From Streptomyces sp. NBC_00490 (lineage in GTDB: Bacteria; Actinomycetota; Actinomycetes; Streptomycetales; Streptomycetaceae): a stretch of 64,000 nt of DNA. The stretch is taken from assembly GCF_036013645.1 (NCBI RefSeq), contig NZ_CP107869.1, forward strand, positions 1,612,001 through 1,676,000, read 5' to 3'. The first letter of the stretch is position 1. Each line of letters opens with the position of its first letter. Under the pieces are notes generated by a model that saw only the letters and a program-made list of their open reading frames with translations, was not told the DNA's origin and made no database searches. A program made the position numbers and the translations under genes. Positions 42,003 through 51,225 of this stretch are shown in pieces.

Positions 42003-44087
42003 TCAGAAGTCGATCGGGAAGCGTCGGGGCTTGGTACCGGTCGCGCGGGCGTACGCGTTCGCGACGGCGCCGGCCGCCGCCGGGACGCCGAGTTCGCCCG
42101 CGCCGCCCGGCTCTCCGCCGGTGGGCAGGATGTGCGCCTCGAAGTGGAGCGGGGCGTGCCGCTGGCGGGCGTAGCGGAAGTCGGCGTAGCTGTCCTCGCG
42201 GACGGCGCCCTTGTCGATGTGGAGGCCGGCCCGCAGGACCGTGGAGATGCCGTCGATCGCCGTGCCCATGAGCTGGGCCTCCAGGCCGCGCGGGTTGACG
42301 GCCGTGCCGACATCGGCGGCCATGACCACCTTGGTCACCCGGGGGTTCTCGGGATCGGCGGCGTCGATCTCGACCAGGCAGGCCACACAGGAGCCGTACT
42401 CCTCGTGGACGGCCACCCCCTGGGCCTGCCCTTCGGGCATGGCGCGGCCCCAGTGTCCGGCGGTCGCGGCCTTGTCGAGCACGGCCTTGACGGCCTTGCT
42501 CCTGAGTGTCGTACGACGGAAGGCGACGGGGTCCTTGGCCAGGGCCCGGGCGATCTCGTCGACGACGATCTCCTCGGCGGTCCGCACGGTCCCGGAGTCG
42601 ACGGAACGCCAGGCGCCGAGGGGTATCGCGGCCAGCTCGACCGAGCCCGAATCCCCGGACAGCTTGCCGAAGTTGTAGAGGCCGCTGTCGCTGGGCAGCG
42701 GGGCGGCCGCGCGGAAGGAAGCGGTGGTGATCCCGCTGTACGACTCGCTCACCGAGGCCGTCGCGTGGGCGAAGGCGACGACTCGGCCCTGAGCGTGGCT
42801 GGCCCGGATCCGGTGCTGGGAGGCCGGGCGCATCCGGCCGTGCCGGATGTCGTCGGCGCGGCTCCACATCAGCTTCACGGGGCGGCCCGCCGCCTTGGAG
42901 ATGAGGGCCGCCTCGATCGCCGCGTCGTGGTTCAGCCGGCGTCCGAACGAGCCCCCGCCCCGCACCACATGGACCTTGACGGCGGATGCGGGCAGCCCGA
43001 CCGCCTGGGCGATGCTGTCGCGCGCGTCCATGGGTGACTGGGAGGAGAACCAGATCTCGGCGCGGTGGGCCCGTACGTCGGCGACGGCGGTCAGCACCTC
43101 CATCGGGGCGTGGCCGACGAACGCGAACTCGAACCGGGCCTCGATCTGCGTCGATCCGCGCGGCGGACGGCCGAGCGCGGGGACGGCGGCCTTGAGGCGG
43201 GTGCGGATCTGGGCGTCGGACACCCCCGCGAGCGGCCCCGCCTTCCAGGTGATCTTCAGGGCATCCCGGGCCGTGAAGGCGTGGTGGAAGGAGTCCGCGA
43301 CGACGGCGACTCCCCCGGCGACTCTGACGATGTCGAGGACTCCGGGCAGGGCACGGGCCGCGCGGTCGTCGACCGAGGCGATCTTCCCGCCGAGGGTGGG
43401 CGGCCGGGCCACCACGGTCGGCTTGGCCCCGGCGGCCGTCAGATCCCCGGTGTACTTCGCCCGGCCGGTGACGATGTCCCGTGCGTCGATCCGCGTGGTC
43501 GGCTTCCCGATCACGCGGTGCCGGGACGCCGGTTTGGGCTTGGTGGACACGCGCGGCCGGCGTATCCGTGCGGCGGTCTCGGTCAGCGATCCGAAGGTGG
43601 CCTCGCGTCCGTCCGGGGCGACGACCATGGTGTCCCGGGTCCGCAGCACCCGCGCGGGCAGGCGCCAGCGCTGGGCGGCCGCGGTGATCAGGCGGGCGCG
43701 TGCCGTGGCGGCGAGGTTGCGGGCGGGGTCGTAGAGCGAACTCACCGAGCTGGAGCCGCCGGTGAACTGGTTGCCCCGGCTGCGGGCGTCCGCGAGCGGG
43801 ATGTCGACGTCGACGAGGCGGGCGTCCAGCTCCTCGGCGATCATCATGGCGACCGCGGTGGTGACACCCTGGCCGACCTCGACGCGCGGCAGCCGAACGA
43901 CGACCCTGTTCTCCCGGGTGACCTCCAGGACGAGCATCTCGTCGTCGGTGCCGGTCACGACGGTGTCCGAGCGCGGGCGCGTGGCTCCTTCCGCCTGCGA
44001 GGCGTCACAGCCGAGGGGGGCGGCGACGGTGAGGGTGGACGCGGCGAGTGTGTAGACCATGAATCTGCGGCGGGACAGCTCTGCCAA
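42003..44087 (-). CDS. Molybdenum hydroxylase large subunit (IorB-like), Tat-exported
   Basis: A 694-residue molybdopterin-binding subunit. I place the start at a TTG (44087) with GAGGAG seven bases upstream; this exposes a Tat signal, [13 protein letters not shown], and a lipobox-like LGC. Later motifs include GGGSFGRR (cofactor loop) and [12 protein letters not shown] with the catalytic Glu. It hydroxylates aldehydes or N-heterocycles using water. With the small subunit it forms a periplasm-facing enzyme; the substrate is unknown. It lies 119 bases downstream of a MarR gene. Confidence 0.9.
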   Translation of the reverse strand: MAELSRRRFMVYTLAASTLTVAAPLGCDASQAEGATRPRSDTVVTGTDDEMLVLEVTRENRVVVRLPRVEVGQGVTTAVAMMIAEELDARLVDVDIPLADARSRGNQFTGGSSSVSSLYDPARNLAATARARLITAAAQRWRLPARVLRTRDTMVVAPDGREATFGSLTETAARIRRPRVSTKPKPASRHRVIGKPTTRIDARDIVTGRAKYTGDLTAAGAKPTVVARPPTLGGKIASVDDRAARALPGVLDIVRVAGGVAVVADSFHHAFTARDALKITWKAGPLAGVSDAQIRTRLKAAVPALGRPPRGSTQIEARFEFAFVGHAPMEVLTAVADVRAHRAEIWFSSQSPMDARDSIAQAVGLPASAVKVHVVRGGGSFGRRLNHDAAIEAALISKAAGRPVKLMWSRADDIRHGRMRPASQHRIRASHAQGRVVAFAHATASVSESYSGITTASFRAAAPLPSDSGLYNFGKLSGDSGSVELAAIPLGAWRSVDSGTVRTAEEIVVDEIARALAKDPVAFRRTTLRSKAVKAVLDKAATAGHWGRAMPEGQAQGVAVHEEYGSCVACLVEIDAADPENPRVTKVVMAADVGTAVNPRGLEAQLMGTAIDGISTVLRAGLHIDKGAVREDSYADFRYARQRHAPLHFEAHILPTGGEPGGAGELGVPAAAGAVANAYARATGTKPRRFPIDF

Positions 44088-44206
44088 CGCGCACTCCTCA
44101 GTGGACGGCCTGTGTGCCTGGTAGGAGGGCGCGGAGAGGGGTGAGGTTGCGTGTGCCCGGCGGTCGGTGCCGGGCAAGTGGGCGGGGCGGCCCGTGGCTC
44201 GAGCGC

Positions 44207-44719
44207 CTACCGGCGGCGCCAGGGCAGCACCGTCGGGTCCGTCTCCGCGGCCTCCGCCCGGTGCAGCGCGTCGCTCACCGCTTCCCCGATCTCCGCGAGC
44301 TGACGCACCTGCTCAGGGGTGAGCGCGTCGAAGACGGCCCGGCGTACGGCCTCCACATGGCCGGGCGCGATCTCCTCCAGCAGGGCCAGTCCCGCGTCCG
44401 TCAGCACCGCGAGCTGTCCGCGTCCGTCGGCCGGATCCTCGCGCCGGTCCACGAGACCGGCCTCGCGCAGCCGGTTCACGGCATGGGTGAGCCGGCTGCG
44501 GGTGATCTTGAGGCGCTGGGCGAGTTCGGACATGCCGAGGACGTGGTCGGGCGCGGACGAGAGGTGGGCCAGCAGGCTGTAGTCGGCGTGCGTCATGCCG
44601 GCGTCCCGCCGCAGCTGGCGGTTCAGATGGTCGTTGAGCAGCGTGGAGAAGTCGATGTAGGCCAGCCAGGCCCGTTGTTCCTCGGCGTTGAGCCAACGTG
44701 GCGTCGTGGACATGGCCAC
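44207..44719 (-). CDS. MarR-family regulator of the Mo-hydroxylase genes
   Basis: A 170-residue winged-helix repressor. The recognition region is MSELAQRLKITRSRLTHAVNRLREAGLVDRREDPADGRGQLAVLT. The GTG start (44719) sits two codons ahead of an ATG. It precedes the Mo-hydroxylase pair on the same strand, and a symmetric AT-rich site lies 13-36 bases upstream of its start, suggesting autoregulation and control of the downstream genes. Confidence 0.9.
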   Translation of the reverse strand: MAMSTTPRWLNAEEQRAWLAYIDFSTLLNDHLNRQLRRDAGMTHADYSLLAHLSSAPDHVLGMSELAQRLKITRSRLTHAVNRLREAGLVDRREDPADGRGQLAVLTDAGLALLEEIAPGHVEAVRRAVFDALTPEQVRQLAEIGEAVSDALHRAEAAETDPTVLPWRRR

Positions 44720-44731
44720 ACTTTACCCGGC

Positions 44732-44755
44732 TTTCGTTTGAACTTTAAAACGAAA
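44732..44755. promoter_or_regulatory. MarR operator TTTCGTTT-N8-AAACGAAA
   Basis: Perfect 8-base inverted arms separated by eight AT-rich bases, directly upstream of the MarR gene. Its AT content stands out strongly against the local sequence, and it probably also holds the promoter -10. Confidence 0.75.
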
Positions 44756-44782
44756 CGCGGGTACCGTCACGGCTGTGTGAGT

Positions 44783-44807
44783 CCCCCGGCCTGGATACGG
44801 CCGGGGG
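44783..44807 (-). terminator. Terminator of the gnd gene
   Basis: CCCCCGGCC and GGCCGGGGG, a perfect 9-base stem with a 7-base loop, eight bases after the gnd stop. Confidence 0.85.
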
Positions 44808-44814
44808 TTCTCCG

Positions 44815-46254
44815 TCACTCCGACGTCTCGGGCCTCCCCGCCGCCGCCCAGTGGGTGTGGAAGGTGCCGGGCCGGTCGGTGCGCCGGTAGGTGTGGGCGC
44901 CGAAGTAGTCGCGCTGGCCCTGGAGCAGCGCGGCGGGGAGACGGTCGGCACGCAGGGTGTCGTAGTGGGCGAGGGCGGCGGAGATCGCGGGCACGGGAAT
45001 GCCGCGGCGGGCGGCGGAGGCCACCGTCTCGCGCCACGGCACCTGCGCGTCGGTGATCTCCATGGCGAACTCCATCTCGCCGAGCAGGCTCACCAGATCC
45101 TGGTCGGCGGCGTAGGCGGCGCGGATACGGTCGAGGAAGGAGGCGCGGATGATGCAGCCGCCGCGCCAGATCCGGGCGACCGAGCCGAGGTCGATCTTCC
45201 AGCCGTACTCGCCGGCCGCGTCCTGGATCATCGTCCAGCCCTGGTCGTAGGCGACGACCTTCGAGGCGTACAGCGCCTGCTCCACCTGTGAGGTGAAGCG
45301 CTCGGCCTCGGTGCGGCTGAGCGGGGGTGTGGTGCCGCCGGGCAGGCCCCGGTAGGCGGCGCGCAGTTCGCTCTGGCCGGAGGCGGCGCGGGCGAAGGTG
45401 GCCTGGGCGACGGCGGTGACCGGGGAGGCGAGGTCGAGGGCGGTCTGCACGGTCCAGCGGCCGGTGCCCTTCTGTCCGGCGGCGTCGGCGACGATGTCGA
45501 CGAACGGCGCGCCGGTGGCGGGGTCGGTGTGGGCGAGGACCTCGGCGGTGATCTCGATGAGGTAGGAGCCGAGCCGGCCCTCGTTCCACCGGCGGAAGAC
45601 ACCCGCGATCTCGGCCGGGGTGTATCCGGCGACCTGGCGCAGCAGGTCGTACGCCTCGGCGATGAGCTGCATGTCGGCGTACTCGATGCCGTTGTGGACC
45701 ATCTTCACGAAGTGCCCGGCGCCGTCGGTGCCGATATGGGCGGCGCACGGCTCGCCGTCGACCTTGGCGCTGATGGTCTCGAACAGCGGCCCGAGCAGGC
45801 TGTACGACTCCTCCGACCCGCCCACCATGATCGACGGACCGTGCAGCGCGCCCTCCTCGCCGCCGGAGATGCCGGTGCCGACGAAGTGGATGCCGCGTGC
45901 GCGCAGGGCGGCCTCGCGGCGCCGGGTGTCGGCGAAGTGGGCGTTGCCGCCGTCGACGATCATGTCGCCGGGCTCCAGGAGCGGGGCGAACTCCTCGACG
46001 ACCGCGTCGGTGGCGGCGCCCGCCTGCACCATGATGATCAGCCGGCGCGGACGTTCGAGGGCGGCGACGAACTCCTCGGGCGACTCGGCCGGGACGAACG
46101 CGCCCTCGTGGCCGAACTCCTCGACGAGCGCGCGGGTGCGGCCCGCGGACCGGTTGTGGACGGCGACGGAGACCCCGTGGCGGGCGAAGTTCCGCGCCAG
46201 GTTGCGGCCCATCACGCCCAGTCCGGTGACGCCGATGGCTGCGCTTGCGTTCAT
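44815..46254 (-). CDS. gnd: 6-phosphogluconate dehydrogenase
   Basis: A 479-residue pentose-phosphate enzyme that oxidatively decarboxylates 6-phosphogluconate to ribulose 5-phosphate, giving NADPH. The nucleotide loop is GLGVMGRNLARNFARHG; the substrate region has GISGGEEGALHGPSIMVGG and HFVKMVHNGIEYADMQLIAEAYD (catalytic Lys, then HNGIEY). The full length matches the long dimeric form. It is single and monocistronic with its own terminator, divergent from a phosphatase gene. Confidence 0.96.
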   Translation of the reverse strand: MNASAAIGVTGLGVMGRNLARNFARHGVSVAVHNRSAGRTRALVEEFGHEGAFVPAESPEEFVAALERPRRLIIMVQAGAATDAVVEEFAPLLEPGDMIVDGGNAHFADTRRREAALRARGIHFVGTGISGGEEGALHGPSIMVGGSEESYSLLGPLFETISAKVDGEPCAAHIGTDGAGHFVKMVHNGIEYADMQLIAEAYDLLRQVAGYTPAEIAGVFRRWNEGRLGSYLIEITAEVLAHTDPATGAPFVDIVADAAGQKGTGRWTVQTALDLASPVTAVAQATFARAASGQSELRAAYRGLPGGTTPPLSRTEAERFTSQVEQALYASKVVAYDQGWTMIQDAAGEYGWKIDLGSVARIWRGGCIIRASFLDRIRAAYAADQDLVSLLGEMEFAMEITDAQVPWRETVASAARRGIPVPAISAALAHYDTLRADRLPAALLQGQRDYFGAHTYRRTDRPGTFHTHWAAAGRPETSE

Positions 46255-46488
46255 GAGGTCCGTCCCTTGGATCGATGGCGTGGTCCCGGAGCACGCGGCC
46301 CCTTGCCCGCAGATACGCGGGAAAGGCCCGGTCTTCTCGATCCGGCGCGAGAGGCATCCGCCGCCGTGGACGGAAACGTAAGTTCCTGCTCACTTTGGAG
46401 CGTGTTGCGATCACTTCGCATGGGCCCGGCGGCGGGGGCGGAATAGTGGCTCCGTCCGTGGCCTGAAGGTCTTGATGGGGAGACGCGC

Positions 46489-47592
46489 ATGACAACCACC
46501 CGCTCCGTGGGACGCCGGCCGCCGTCCCGCCGTACGGCGTTGTCACTGTTGCCGTCGCTGGGTGCCTGTCTGCTGGTCACGGCGGCGGACCTGCTGTTCG
46601 ACACGGTCCACCATCTCGTCGCCCTGCTGCTGGTCGGACCGTTCCTGGCCAGTACGCGGCTCGGCACCCGCCCCACCGCTGTGGTCTGCGGCGTCGCTCT
46701 GCTCCTCGGCCTGATGCTCGGCGCGACGGAGGGCGGTCTCCTCGTTCCCGACTTCGCCGTACGGTGGGCCGGACTGCTCCTGGGCTGCGTACTCGCCGTG
46801 CAGGGCGCCCGGCGGCACACCGTTCTGCGCAGGACGCTGGACCGCTCCCGGGAGGTGGCCCGTGCCACCCAGGGCGCCCTTCTCCGTCCCGTCTCCGCGA
46901 CCCTCGCCGGCACCCTGGTGTGCACCCGCTACCACTCCGCCACCCGCGAGTCCGACCTCAGCGGCGATGTGTACGACGTCGCCGTGACGCCGCACGGACT
47001 GCGTCTCCTGGTCGGCGACGTCCGCGGCCACGACCTGGACTCCCTGCGGCTCGCGGCGGCCACCCTCGCCGCCTTCCGCGACCTCGCCCCCCTCGCTCCG
47101 CATCTCCCCCGCCTCGCCGCCGACCTGGACGCGCGGCTCGCCCCCGAGCTCGGACCCGAGGACTTCGTCACCGTCGTGCTCGCCGAGTTCGCGCCCGGCG
47201 AGCTCCGGCTCGTCAACTGCGGCCACCCGGCCCCGCTACGGGTCGGAGCCGGGCTCGACCTGCTGGAACCCGTTGAGTCGGCGCCCCCGCTCGGTCTGGG
47301 TCCGAGGCCGTCCCAGTACCGTCACCGCCTGGACCACGGCGACCGGATCCTCTTCTACACCGACGGTCTCACCGAGGCCCGTGACCGCGACGGCACACCC
47401 TTCCGCCTGCTCGACGAGGCGGCCGGCGCCCTGCGTGACCCGCTCCCCGAGCGGGCCCTCGACGCCCTCCACGCCCGGCTGACCGCCCACGTCGGACGGC
47501 CCCCCGCCGACGATCTGACCCTGGTCCTGTGCCGGCCGGAACTCGCCGGGGCACCCCTGCCGGTCACCGACGGCCTGCTGCGCAACTCCTGA
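46489..47592 (+). CDS. Membrane-anchored SpoIIE-type PP2C phosphatase
   Basis: A 367-residue protein. Two to three hydrophobic segments (about residues 17-100) anchor it in the membrane, then a coiled linker, then a PP2C/SpoIIE domain (about 130-350) with the metal-binding Asp motifs SGDVYDV, VGDVRGHDLDS and DDLTLVLCRPE. It dephosphorylates serine or threonine residues, usually anti-anti-sigma factors, in partner-switching pathways. GGGGAG precedes the ATG. The 234-base gap to gnd holds both divergent promoters; I could not define them. Confidence 0.9.
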   Translation: MTTTRSVGRRPPSRRTALSLLPSLGACLLVTAADLLFDTVHHLVALLLVGPFLASTRLGTRPTAVVCGVALLLGLMLGATEGGLLVPDFAVRWAGLLLGCVLAVQGARRHTVLRRTLDRSREVARATQGALLRPVSATLAGTLVCTRYHSATRESDLSGDVYDVAVTPHGLRLLVGDVRGHDLDSLRLAAATLAAFRDLAPLAPHLPRLAADLDARLAPELGPEDFVTVVLAEFAPGELRLVNCGHPAPLRVGAGLDLLEPVESAPPLGLGPRPSQYRHRLDHGDRILFYTDGLTEARDRDGTPFRLLDEAAGALRDPLPERALDALHARLTAHVGRPPADDLTLVLCRPELAGAPLPVTDGLLRNS

Positions 47593-47595
47593 CCC

Positions 47596-47615
47596 TGACC
47601 CCGTTCGAGGGGTCA
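47596..47615 (+). terminator. Small hairpin after the phosphatase gene
   Basis: TGACCCC and GGGGTCA around the loop GTTCGA, four bases after the stop codon. It is a short but perfect stem. Confidence 0.55.
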
Positions 47616-47650
47616 AACGACCATGGGGTTAGCATATGAGCGCCACCTAG

Positions 47651-47660
47651 CTCGATCGAG
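47651..47660. promoter_or_regulatory. Palindrome CTCGATCGAG upstream of GAPDH
   Basis: A perfect 10-base palindrome 11 bases before the GTG start. The 78-base gap also holds a TAGCAT -10-like element (47630-47635) without a good -35. Confidence 0.35.
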
Positions 47661-47670
47661 AGATAGATCT

Positions 47671-49125
47671 GTGACTGTCAATGAGGACTCGTTCACCAAT
47701 TGGAAGACCCGTGAGGAGATCGCGGAGTCGATGATCCCGATCATCGGGAAGCTGCACCGCGAGCGGGACGTCACCGTCCTGCTGCACAGCCGCTCCCTGG
47801 TGAACAAGTCGGTGGTCAGCATCCTCAAGACCCACCGCTTCGCCCGGCAGATCGCCGGCGAGGAGCTGTCGGTCGTCGAGACGCTGCCCTTCCTCCAGGC
47901 ACTCACCACCCTCGACCTGGGCCCGTCCCAGATCGACATCGGCATGCTCGCCGCGACCTACCGCGCCGACGACCGCGGACTGTCGGTCGAGGCGTTCACC
48001 GCCGAGTCCGTCGCCGGTGCCACCGGCGCCAACAAGATCGAGCGCCGCGAGGGCCGTGACGTCGTCCTGTACGGCTTCGGCCGCATCGGCCGGCTCGTCG
48101 CCCGCCTCCTGATCGAGAAGTCCGGCTCCGGCAACGGACTGCGGCTGCGCGCCATCGTCGTCCGCGGCGGCGGCGGTCGGGCCTCCGAGGATCTCGTCAA
48201 GCGCGCCTCGCTGCTGCGCCGCGACTCGATCCACGGCCAGTTCCAGGGCACGATCACCGTCGACGAGGCCACCGACACGATCACCGCCAACGGCAACGCG
48301 ATCAAGGTCATCTACGCGAACGACCCGTCCGAGGTCGACTACACGGCGCACGGCATCAAGAACGCCATCCTCATCGACAACACCGGCAAGTGGCGCGACC
48401 GCGAGGGCCTGTCCCAGCACCTGCGCCCCGGCATCGACAAGGTCGTCCTGACCGCGCCGGGCAAGGGCGACGTCCCGAACATCGTGCACGGCGTCAACCA
48501 CGACAGCGTGAAGCCGGACGAGCAGATCCTGTCCTGCGCCTCCTGCACCACCAACGCGATCGTGCCGCCGCTGAAGGCCATGAACGACGAGTTCGGTGTG
48601 CTGCGCGGCCACGTGGAGACGGTGCACTCGTTCACCAACGACCAGAACCTGCTGGACAATTACCACAAGGCCGACCGTCGCGGCCGCTCGGCGCCGCTCA
48701 ACATGGTGATCACCGAGACGGGTGCCGCCTCGGCCGTCGCCAAGGCGCTGCCCGACCTGAAGGCACCGATCAGCGGCAGCTCGATCCGGGTGCCCGTGCC
48801 GGACGTGTCGATCGCGATCCTCAGCCTGCGCCTGGGCCGTGAGACCAACCGCGAGGAAGTCCTCGAGTACCTCCGGGACGTCTCCCTCAACTCGCCGCTG
48901 AAGCGCCAGATCGACTTCACCACGGCCCCCGACGCCGTCTCCATGGACTTCGTCGGCTCGCGCCACGCCTCGATCGTCGACGCCGGCGCCACCAAGGTCG
49001 ACGGCGACAACGCGATCCTCTACCTCTGGTACGACAACGAGTTCGGCTACTCCTGCCAGGTCATCCGGGTCGTCCAGCACGTCTCCGGGGTGGAGTACCC
49101 GACCTTCCCGGCAACGGCGGTCTGA
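47671..49125 (+). CDS. gap: Long-form glyceraldehyde-3-phosphate dehydrogenase
   Basis: A 484-residue GAPDH, about 150 residues longer than the glycolytic type. The first 130 residues (NWKTREEIAESMIPIIGKLH) form an extra helical domain seen in the long Streptomyces paralog. The Rossmann motif is VVLYGFGRIGRLVARLL, the catalytic Cys is in SCASCTTNAIVPPLK and the His in VETVHSFTNDQNLLDN; DNEFGYSCQVIR is the C-terminal signature. It interconverts glyceraldehyde-3-phosphate and 1,3-bisphosphoglycerate; the long form is proposed to favour gluconeogenesis. The GTG start follows GAGAGA. Its end overlaps a convergent gene by 65 bases. Confidence 0.95.
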   Translation: MTVNEDSFTNWKTREEIAESMIPIIGKLHRERDVTVLLHSRSLVNKSVVSILKTHRFARQIAGEELSVVETLPFLQALTTLDLGPSQIDIGMLAATYRADDRGLSVEAFTAESVAGATGANKIERREGRDVVLYGFGRIGRLVARLLIEKSGSGNGLRLRAIVVRGGGGRASEDLVKRASLLRRDSIHGQFQGTITVDEATDTITANGNAIKVIYANDPSEVDYTAHGIKNAILIDNTGKWRDREGLSQHLRPGIDKVVLTAPGKGDVPNIVHGVNHDSVKPDEQILSCASCTTNAIVPPLKAMNDEFGVLRGHVETVHSFTNDQNLLDNYHKADRRGRSAPLNMVITETGAASAVAKALPDLKAPISGSSIRVPVPDVSIAILSLRLGRETNREEVLEYLRDVSLNSPLKRQIDFTTAPDAVSMDFVGSRHASIVDAGATKVDGDNAILYLWYDNEFGYSCQVIRVVQHVSGVEYPTFPATAV

Positions 49126-49645
49126 TCCCGGCACCCCCGTCGGCGACGCCCTCGCGGCGGGCACGGGCGGCCCCCTCGGGCCACACCACGTCGACGGGGA
49201 CGCCCGCCGCCCGGGCCTCGAGCACCGTGTCGGCAGTGCCGCCTCCTCTGCCAGTGGGCGCGGTGCCGTCCCATACGGCCACGAGCCGGTCGGCGCGCTC
49301 GACGAGAACACTGTTCGCCGCCTCGTAGGCCTGCCGGCCGGCGGTCTCGATCGGCAGAACGACCACGTCCTCGGCGGCCTCGACCAGGCGGTCGAACACG
49401 GGGGCGTGGTCGGGCCGCACCCGGGCGCGGCGATAGTCCCGCGAGGGGATGACGACAGCCAGCCGTCCACCGACGGCGAGCACGGCCTCCGCGAACACAC
49501 AGTCGGCGCCCCTGGCGAGACAGGAAACGCCGACCAGTTCGCCGTCGTCGGCGTAGGTCCGCAGAAGCTCCTCCAGGACCGCGCGCACCAGGACGGCCGT
49601 CTCCGCCGTGAGGTCGATGTGCCCGGTCACCGCGATGGTCGTCAT
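49061..49645 (-). CDS. SLOG/Rossmann-like nucleotide-binding protein
   Basis: A 194-residue protein. Beta strands and loops MTTIAVTGHIDL, LVGVSCLARGADCVFAEAVL and VLVERADRLVAVWDG match the SLOG (DprA/YpsA/LOG-like) fold, which binds nucleotides or nucleotide-derived ligands. No catalytic role is known. The last 20 or so Pro/Arg-rich residues are translated from the strand opposite the GAPDH 3' end, so the convergent genes overlap by 65 bases. Confidence 0.7.
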   Translation of the reverse strand: MTTIAVTGHIDLTAETAVLVRAVLEELLRTYADDGELVGVSCLARGADCVFAEAVLAVGGRLAVVIPSRDYRRARVRPDHAPVFDRLVEAAEDVVVLPIETAGRQAYEAANSVLVERADRLVAVWDGTAPTGRGGGTADTVLEARAAGVPVDVVWPEGAARARREGVADGGAGIRPPLPGRSGTPPRRRAGRPG

Positions 49646-49799
49646 GGAGCGCCCCTTTCAGCGGCCGGTGGGCTCCTGGAGCGTATAGCCGTGCCGGGGC
49701 CCTGGGTGCCGGGTGTCCGCGGAACTGACGCCCCAACTGCTCCACCCCTCCCAGCCGTTGACCCGGACCTGAGGCGACAGCAGAATGAGCGCGCACTCC

Positions 49800-49813
49800 T
49801 GAGAGCGCTCTCA
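49800..49813. promoter_or_regulatory. Operator TGAGAGCGCTCTCA
   Basis: A perfect 14-base palindrome with the central CG of LacI-family sites and the GAGCGCTC core of CebR/BglR-type operators. It lies 33 bases upstream of the six-hairpin glycosidase-like gene. None of the three LacI genes in this window has an adjacent copy, so the repressor is probably encoded elsewhere. Confidence 0.8.
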
Positions 49814-49845
49814 AACGTGCTCGCCGCTTCGATTCGAGGAGACCC

Positions 49846-51225
49846 ATGACCGGCAGCCAAGGCCGCCCCGCGTTCGATCGCCGCGCCCTCATCGGAACCG
49901 GGCTCGGTGCCGCGGTCCTCCTCGCCGCCGGTTCGGGCACCGCCCGCGCGGCAGACCGGGCTCAGGCCTCCGCCCGGAGCCGGGCCCAGGCCTTCCTCGC
50001 CGCCGCCATGGACGCCTACCCGGACCACGGCACGATCCGCCTCGCCCAGAGCTACACCGACCAGGCCGGCCTGTTCAGCACGGCGTTCACCTACGACAAC
50101 GCCCTCGCGATCCTGGCAAACCTGGCCTGCGACACCAAGGCCGGCAGATCCCGCGCGGCAGCACTCGGCGACGCTCTTCTCTACGCCCAGGCCAACGACC
50201 CGGACCACGACGACGGCCGGCTCCGTCAGGCCTACAACGTGGGCCCGTACACCTTCTACGACGGCACTCCCCAGCCCGACGGGTTCGTGCGGGCGGACGG
50301 AAAGGCCAACGTGGGTTGGCAGTTCGGCTTCACCGGTACGGCGGTGGGCGACATGGCCTGGGCCGGCATCGCCCTCGCCACGCTGGCCCGGCGGACCGGG
50401 GAGCGCCGCTTCCTCGCCGGTGCCGTGCGGATCGGCGAGTGGATCGACCGCACCGGGCGCACCGACGAACCCCTCGGCGGTTTCAAGTTCGGGGTCGACG
50501 GGGCGAACAAGAAGCTCCCGTTCACCTCGACCGAGCACAACACCGACCTGATCGGCCTGTTCGGCCGACTCGCCCGGCTCAGCGGGGACCGGGTGTGGCG
50601 GGAACGGCGTGCGGTCGCCGGGGCGTTCGTCAAGAAGATGTGGGAGCCGGACGGGGGGTTCTTCTACACCGGCACCAACGACGGCGTGACGATCAACAAG
50701 TCGCCGATCCCCGAGGACACCCAGACCTGGACGCACCTCGCGCTCAACTCCCCGGTGTACGGCCGCTCGTTGGACTGGGCCGCCACCGAACTGGCCGTGC
50801 TGGACACGCCCGAGCGCCCCAACAGCACGGTCCCCGCGGGCCAGTCGTACGAGGGCGTCACCTTCAGCTCGGCGAGTCTGCTGGCCAACGAGGGCGCCCC
50901 GATCGCCGACGGCCAGCCCAGGCCGGACCGCAACGGAGTGTGGTTCGAGGGCACGGCCCATCTGGCGCTCGCTCTGCGCCACCGCCAGGACGCCGGTGAC
51001 GAGAAGCGCGCCCGGCGCCTGATCGCCTCCATCGAACGGGCCCAGGACCTGCTGGGCGCGGGCCAGACCTTCGGCGGCAGGGCCGTGGCCGCCAGGTCCG
51101 GGGTGGTGTCGGCGAGCAGCCCGCTCGACACCGGTTTCGGGTTCGGCTACTACCCGTACCTGCACACCGGCGCCACCGCCTGGTACCTGCTGGCCGCCGC
51201 GAGGTCCAACCCGCTCACGGCCTAG
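49846..51225 (+). CDS. Secreted six-hairpin glycosidase-like protein (Tat)
   Basis: A 459-residue exported protein. The N-terminus DRRALIGTGLGAAVLLAAGSG with an RR motif suggests a twin-arginine signal. The mature part is helix-rich with repeated Trp/Gly blocks (VGWQFGFTGTAVGDMAWAGIAL, TSTEHNTDLIGLFG, GVWFEGTAHLALAL), an alpha/alpha-barrel pattern like six-hairpin glycosidases. Exact family not assigned. GAGGAG precedes the ATG, and a LacI-type palindrome lies upstream, so it is probably sugar-induced. Its stop codon shares the bases CTAG with the stop of the convergent TetR gene. Confidence 0.75.
   Translation: MTGSQGRPAFDRRALIGTGLGAAVLLAAGSGTARAADRAQASARSRAQAFLAAAMDAYPDHGTIRLAQSYTDQAGLFSTAFTYDNALAILANLACDTKAGRSRAAALGDALLYAQANDPDHDDGRLRQAYNVGPYTFYDGTPQPDGFVRADGKANVGWQFGFTGTAVGDMAWAGIALATLARRTGERRFLAGAVRIGEWIDRTGRTDEPLGGFKFGVDGANKKLPFTSTEHNTDLIGLFGRLARLSGDRVWRERRAVAGAFVKKMWEPDGGFFYTGTNDGVTINKSPIPEDTQTWTHLALNSPVYGRSLDWAATELAVLDTPERPNSTVPAGQSYEGVTFSSASLLANEGAPIADGQPRPDRNGVWFEGTAHLALALRHRQDAGDEKRARRLIASIERAQDLLGAGQTFGGRAVAARSGVVSASSPLDTGFGFGYYPYLHTGATAWYLLAAARSNPLTA

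Noticed and set aside
49061..49645. Treating the SLOG-like gene as an antisense shadow of the GAPDH gene
   Set aside because: Only its last 65 bases overlap GAPDH; the rest has ordered Rossmann-type strands and occupies DNA with no other gene.
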